DNA of 64,000 bases, taken from assembly GCA_002205965.3 (NCBI GenBank), contig NADL03000065.1, positions 402,435 to 466,434 of the forward strand, written 5' to 3'. This DNA comes from Kappaphycus alvarezii (lineage: Eukaryota > Rhodophyta > Florideophyceae > Gigartinales > Solieriaceae). The position numbers and the translations under genes are program-made. The notes below the pieces were generated by a model. That model saw only the letters and a list, made by a program, of their open reading frames with translations, did not search any database and had not been told where the DNA came from. Of the stretch, positions 57,846 through 64,000 are shown in pieces. The stretch's first letter is position 1; every line of letters begins with the position of its first letter.

Positions 57846-60777
57846 GTCGTGCAACACATACTGCTACAGAGATTATGAAGTGCAGTGAGATTTTCTGACC
57901 CGCGCGCCGGGCAGGCTTTCTTGCCATGTTATACAGTAGTGTAGCCTCTCAATCCTTCCAGGTGTAACACTGTCCGCCGTTGTGTGATTTAGCTAAGCGA
58001 CGTCATTCTGCACTTGCGAAATGAGAGCTGAAATTGTTTGTTAGAGGTGTTGCACGCGCGCACATGGGAAAACTTTTCACATATTCTGCTACTTTATTTG
58101 ATTGCTGCAATGAATTCAATATGTATGGCGCTTGAAATGTATACTGAAATCAAGGTTGGCACCTGTAGTGCAGACCTTGAAATACCATGACGAGGCAGAA
58201 TGGAAGAGGGTATTTAAGGCACGGAGGTCTATTTGATGATTACATAAAGTGAGTATTGTTTGTTGTTATCGAGAAGTGTTGTGACGAATTACCTCGAGAA
58301 GAATAGCGAAGGACAGTACCTGATGTGATGTACCTTCTATAGACCATGGGATATATGTAAGGGCACTACAGGGCTTACCCAGCCCCATTCGGTACCCATT
58401 CGTCGGTAGTACAGTAAATTCACTATGGACAAGTTTGGAGACAAGTTGTTCCAAGATGTTTGACAAAAGTCAGGGATACATTGTGTAGTGTAACAAATCG
58501 ACTGTAGGATAGCTTGTCGTTCGGTAACTTTCCCTGTTTTTATTTAAGAATCATTGGGGGAAGTTGGCATTTACCCAGTGCAAGGCGTTGAGTAATTAGA
58601 GTGAAAGACAATTCAATCCACACGTGCCAATAATATGGTACCGCACATACAGTATGTAGCAGGCAATACTATTGACACTCTTCAACATGAGTATACCGAA
58701 CTGAGCTCCTTAACCAACCTCAACGGCTCTTGCAATCGGAAAGCAAAAAAGGCACTTCCCGCACCCTACATGTACATCAGCAGACCAACATGGTTGTGCC
58801 GTAGAGTCTACGGGGCCATGTATATACAATCTGACACTTTACAGCAAGTTCCAGTTAACGGCGATGGATACTTGCTGCATGAAGCAAATGTACGCAAAGA
58901 TACCTACTTGAATGTGAATCTGCTCACAAATACAGTATGAAAATAATGTTCAAGCAATGATCCCCGAAAATTGCGAGTCCCCTATGAGTGCAATTCAATC
59001 AGAAATTCCCAAGTTTGTAGTGAGGAAAAGGTTGGCACATTGAATAGGCGGCTTGCGTGAGGGGAAAGAGGAAAAGCCATACGGCCTGTGCGGTGAAGCG
59101 TCAATGGCAAGGACAAAATCGAGGGTCTTGAGTGGACATTGTCGACCCTCGAGAATTTACAACGTTGTGCAACATTTTCATCGTGGTCTGGCTGCGTGAA
59201 ATATGAAGGTGATGCAAAATGTGGAAAGCTTGACGCCAATCTGGCAAGAGACTGCATAAGGTTTATTCTGAAGGGCTTGTGAAGAGCGACTGTTATCTGT
59301 TGAGACTGGGTGAAGTTGAGAGGATTGCTTTTGATCCGATCATCTTGATTTGGATTTCAGGGTTAGGTATAGTTTTGCACTGTGATACAGTATTCTGAAA
59401 TCCTGTACAGATTTGTTACTTTGTCTTTCTATCATACTGCAAATGGGTACATGTAATCAGGGGAGATATTCGCTCCACCAAGTTGTGTATCGGACCGATA
59501 CTATCGATGGGCCTTTTCCCTAAAGGCCTTGGCTTTTCCGTTTTAGATAATAATGCGGTCTTAGAACAAGATACAAATCAAACGCAACAAATTTGTAAAA
59601 ACAGATTATGACACTAATCGATATGTTTTCTTTCAAAGCCCTTGTCTGTTGCAACAAGGACAATTTATATCAGTTGGAGAGACACAAGCATTATCACACC
59701 ATGTGCGACCAAAATAAGAGCAGTGCCCAAGTGCAGCACTATCGAACGCAAACAAGCGGCAAATTCGGATCAAACTTGCGACTGTACTGTATGTATGAAT
59801 GATTTTGTGTGATCCGTGCGCCAACATGGAGCTCCTCGAGCGGTGCCTCACTTGAGGGGCATAACACTTGTTCCTTGTTCCCTAAACATTACAGTCCATC
59901 CTATAAGAGCGGTCAGAACGTGTGACATTGTGTCTGGCATGCTTACACAGTAATTGGGGCCACTACATTTGTACGGTGACTAGACGCGGCAACACACACA
60001 AAAATAAAGTACAGGATCACAGCGCAGTAATGCTGTACATGAATATACTGTAGCGTAGTGCTGTAATGTTTAGTCAAGTACAGTGCTTCCCACGGCAAAC
60101 AGTAATTGAGAAAAACAAGACCCTTGATAGATGCACACCTTACATATTTCTTTTGAAATATTTTCATATTTTCTCTTTTGAAGTACAGTACTGCACTCTG
60201 ACTAGCAGTAGGGGTACTTTCCACTGAGGCGTTACAGCGCACGCCTTGACGAGCAAAGCATACACTTTCAATGACGGTCAAAGGGTCAAAAGGTTATTTC
60301 ACACTGGACTCTGACGCTATATATAGCGTAGCACCTGTAGAATCTGAGCCTGTGTAGAAAAGCCCTCGTTAAAGAAGGCAAGACTTGTTTCGAGCTGCTT
60401 GATTCAAACAGGCCCGCTGATGGTGCAGGTACTCAAACTGCGCTTCCTGTGCGCATTGCAATGCAGTATTGGAACCGCACAGTGCGGAACGTACGTATAG
60501 GCGCAGCTTGAAATTTCGAGAAATGCGCGGGAGCGCCAAAAGAAATTCCAAGTTTAGCCGAGAAACCGTTCTGTGTGAGATGCCGTGCTAGCTCAGTTTT
60601 GTTTCAGTTTAAAATAGAGCATATGCGGCAGAATAGGTTTGGGAGGAACTTTTGGGGTTATTTTAATGCATGGAAGATGTGGTCGGTTGTGCATGGCTGC
60701 AGGATCACTTGAAACTTGAAATCTAAAGAAAGCAAACGCTGTAGAGTTGCAAAGCTGCACCAAGGCACCCATATGGT

Positions 60778-60840
60778 AAAGTAATGCCTTATCACTAGTG
60801 TACAGACATTGCGAGTACAGCAGTGATAAGGCATTACTTT
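60778..60840. repeat. perfect 19-bp inverted repeat with 25-bp loop
   Basis: AAAGTAATGCCTTATCACT (60778-60796) and its exact reverse complement (60822-60840). Similarity beyond the arms is patchy. It could be the tip of a small non-autonomous element or a simple foldback. Confidence 0.85.
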
Positions 60841-63800
60841 CCCTACCAAAGTACTGTACAGCAACTGTGCCAATAGTGCACCTCATTATCGCACATCAAC
60901 TTGGGATTCACATGCCAAGTATCCACAAAATGGTGCCCATTTATTGCGTGATCACCCAATCAACATTGCTTCCACTTGGCTGCACAAACGGCAATAAATC
61001 GCATAGACATACATTTATCTTACTGCCAAACCAATACCCACACCCAATACATCAGTGTATCTCAACCTCATGCTCCCGCGCCATATCCTCAGTGACCACC
61101 GCCTGAAACCGCATCTGCGACCCAACATATGAACACCCTCCGTCGCACACAAAAATTCCGTACGTACCAAGCATTCATCCCACCAAGGGCCACGACCACA
61201 TTCATTAGCCGCCACGAATACTGTCACCACATTCATGACTCTATTCACACGCTTGTTGGCACACTCCATCAAGCACCCGCAAAATGCAGCTACAAACAGG
61301 GCCACATTCCCTGCGTTTGTGGGCCACGAAAAACGGGATGCTGAAAACTGCAAAACCAGGATGTAAAACGAGGCTATGATCCAGAGGGGCATCGGCGGAT
61401 GATTACGGTGTGTGAAATGGTATCCATGGGTTGGGTGGACCGAGTGGGGGCGGGTGGCCATCGCTGTTTCCATCGCAAGGGTTGGTGGGGACGGTGGTTC
61501 GCCAAGGGGGAATCGGTGCGGTGGCAAAATATGGGTATCCTGTGTTGTTTGGGGCAATGGCCGGATATTGCGGGTATGTCCGGTTGGACCAGTTGGCAAT
61601 TTGAGAGGCAACGTTTGGAGCGGATGCAGATGCTTGTGCCACATGGACTGGTTATGGAATTGTGCATTTTCTGTAATGATGGTGTGCAGTACTAGTGTGT
61701 AGTACTTTGTGCTGCCTTTTTGATTTCGAGCGGTCGCGATGCACTGTTTTTTGTAACGGGGTGGTTGTGGAATTCCATCGCTTGTAGTGCAGAAAACAGA
61801 AATGAGTCGTTGGACGTTGTGGCGTTGAAAAACGGAACACAATGGATTGTGCTGCACACTGGGATGTGGACAAGTGGGGCTCACTGGTAGGCACGCGGAG
61901 TGACATTGAAGGAAAAAAGTCGCGTGACTGACAAGGGGATAAATCTCAGATGTGAACTGTGAAACCAGATGCGACCCTCACCATGTCAGTTTCAAATGCT
62001 GAAATTGCATTGATCTAATGAAAGCAATTCATATCTTCGGAAAAGTGAGTGCAAATACTAGAATCCAACCGCTGAACCAGTGCCGCGCTATGAACCACTA
62101 TCTAAATTGTAATCTCGAGACTTGCTGTCAAATCACACCACCTGTGAGGCTGCAATTGGTAAAAAACATTGAGTGTGGACAAGAGTGCAATCAAAGATGT
62201 TACATGCAACTGAAGAGAAACATTTTTTGGAAAGGAGATATGTTTATATGAGAGCTTCACCTTGTTACCACAAATGTTGCTATTGTGGAAAGTGAAAACG
62301 TCAACATTTGAGAGCACTTTTGGTCTGTTTCAGAATTCGTAAACGTTGCTATAGTGCGTTTTTACCGTTTCTGGGCAGAAACGGTTTGCATTGTCAGAGC
62401 AATTATCGAGTATGATGAGAATAAATGAAGAAACAAATTTGGACTCATATACTGGACCAACAGACCATTTACGAAATGTAGAATGGAAAAGATATATCCC
62501 TCGGAATAAAATACACATGACAAAAATACACATCCTTTGGCGTTCCACCACAGTCCAACGTGGAAACCTTTGCATGGTGGACTCCCATACTACACCACGT
62601 TTCCACTGCCCAGCAAGTATGGGATGTACACCCATGTTTGGATAGAATTGAAATTTTCGGAAATAAAAAAAGGCCTCCGTTTTCCTTTGCTTCAAAAAGC
62701 ACGTTGCAGAATATGGAAAACTTGGTTGTGTCACGCGCATCACGGCGTCGACTTGCGGACCGTTGGGCGTTTCCACAGGATCTGTGTTGCTGTGAACAAT
62801 CGAGAGATTTGAGGGAACATCAACAGGGCCATGATATGGACCGATGTTTCTCTGCAAAGTGGGTACAGTATGGTTGCATCAATTTCAATTCGTACTATTT
62901 GATAGTTTGTGGTTTCTTGAAACGAATGGAGGGCCGAAAACATGGCAAATGAGCATACAGAAAGTGGAAAGACGGACTCAAGTGTCATGTAGAGGGCCGC
63001 CTCGAGGGTGTGACAGGAAAGAAATGGAATGATGCTTTTTTGGACCGTTGAAAAGCTCCTCCCACAAGGTCCGAATTGATTGAATCAATCTAATAGGGAA
63101 AAAAGAGCTGTGCGAGTGTGCCTTTTCTGTCAGCTTGAAAATCAATTTATTCTTCCTGTTTTGAGCTTTCTATCGGATAGGATAGCAATTTCTTGTTGGA
63201 TTTTGGTCCGTTTGGCGTCTGTTGGTATGTCAACGAGACATGATCCAGTGCCACTTGCATGAAAAAACCGAAAAATTTCCCCTTGCATGGTAATGCAAAC
63301 TCTCAGAATGTTGAACGGGGTGGCAGGGTGACCTGGGAGGGTATGTAAAGGGCCATTCCGTCAATGGTGTTTGAGGCGGTTAAATCAAGTTGTTTTTTAA
63401 TTTTGACGGACGTGATTGGGTTGTTTTAGTGCACCACGTGCTATTTTGAGTAACGTCTCCCTTTTGCACATGAATGAGTTTAAAGGGGCCAACGGAGGTT
63501 GGCACAGTTGAGAAACAATCGCTTCACAGTGGGAATAGGAGGCTGACAGATGGTATCCAAATTCTGGATTCAATGCGGCACTTTTTTGCATTCGAGTCGG
63601 GGTGGTTTTTAATGTCGGGGTATAATTAAAACATGTGTCGAGTTTGTTGGAAAGGTGGCGGGAAGATTGGGGATTTTCATGTAGAGGAAACTCGAGTGCA
63701 GGCAGGCTGAAGCAGGTTTGGGGGAAAAATGTCAAAAGTATTGTGTGCAAGTGAGTTTTACATATGATCCCTTACACTCTCCCGAGAGCTGTTGGCGATA

Positions 63801-64000
63801 TACAAAGGAAAGGGCTAGAGGAAGAGGTTTTGTGAATGTTTTATTCTACAGTGCGATTGCTGGCCGTTGATTGGTAGGAATGTAGGTGTGATGATAGCCC
63901 CTGAAACGATTTCCATGCCTAGTAATTGTTGTTACAGTAGGAGGTGCCAAGGAGTAAACACATGTAGAAAAAGACCGAAAAATAATTAAAATATAGACGC

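Larger units (their letters stand above)
56441..64000. other. no recognisable gene
   Basis: Many short frames on both strands. The longest are 61015-61884 (minus, 289 codons, starting at a non-ATG codon, no domain found) and 62330-62857 (minus, 175 codons). Short TACAGTA-type words recur often. A weak RING-like pattern lies near 56960-57140. No terminal repeats or element proteins were seen. Confidence 0.5.

Noticed and set aside
61015-61884. 289-codon minus-strand frame
   Set aside because: No ATG near its start, no domain, and composition that changes halfway. Both strands are open over parts of it. Not supported as a gene.
1-64000. CRISPR array, bacterial operons or insertion sequences
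   Set aside because: No regularly spaced short repeats were seen, and all recognised mobile elements are eukaryotic types.

Overview
This window reads as repeat-rich eukaryotic nuclear DNA. No convincing host gene, rRNA or tRNA can be supported. Almost every recognisable protein belongs to a transposable element, most of them broken by stops and frame changes. The species cannot be named from the sequence. The mix (Ty1/copia and Ty3/gypsy LTR elements, a Tc1/mariner element, a PIF/Harbinger-like transposase, and a reverse transcriptase with a C-terminal restriction-like nuclease) would suit a protist, an oomycete or fungus-like organism, or a repeat-rich invertebrate.

Layout. 1-5.8 kb: AT-rich DNA with one unknown decayed reading frame. 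5.8-27.3 kb: a nested stack. An old copia element on the minus strand (called C2: 5' LTR near 27.2 kb, gag near 26.3 kb, integrase 24.9-23.8 kb, reverse transcriptase 16.1-15.5 kb, RNase H 6.6-6.1 kb, 3' LTR near 6.0 kb) was split by two later insertions. One is a complete Ty3/gypsy element on the minus strand (G1, 6629-15474, target duplication GTCCC). The other is a complete Ty1/copia element on the plus strand (C1, 16109-22829, target duplication ATATT). The C2 reading resumes on the far side of both. 27.3-33 kb: no gene seen, apart from a 50-bp palindrome. 33.1-34.5 kb: a decayed reverse transcriptase (R1). 34.5-35.6 kb: a minus-strand Harbinger-like transposase. 38.0-52.0 kb: a tandem duplication of about 9.95 kb, with the second copy truncated. 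It contains two near-identical Tc1/mariner elements and one chromodomain-type Ty3/gypsy element (G2). 52.4-56.4 kb: a GC-rich reverse transcriptase/nuclease element (R2), the better-preserved relative of R1. 56.4-64 kb: no recognisable gene.

Most interesting signals. (1) C1 and G2 come from different superfamilies. Both carry a long Cys/His-containing open frame between the 5' LTR and gag with no usable ATG, and all three large LTR elements have leaders without a sense-strand ATG. (2) G1 carries a third gene between integrase and the 3' LTR that encodes two copies of a domain of about 115 residues I do not recognise. (3) The unusually long (about 1.48 kb) LTRs of G1 carry an acidic reading frame inside U3, the position used by the MMTV sag gene. 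(4) Target-site duplications and the resumption of interrupted frames give the insertion order directly.
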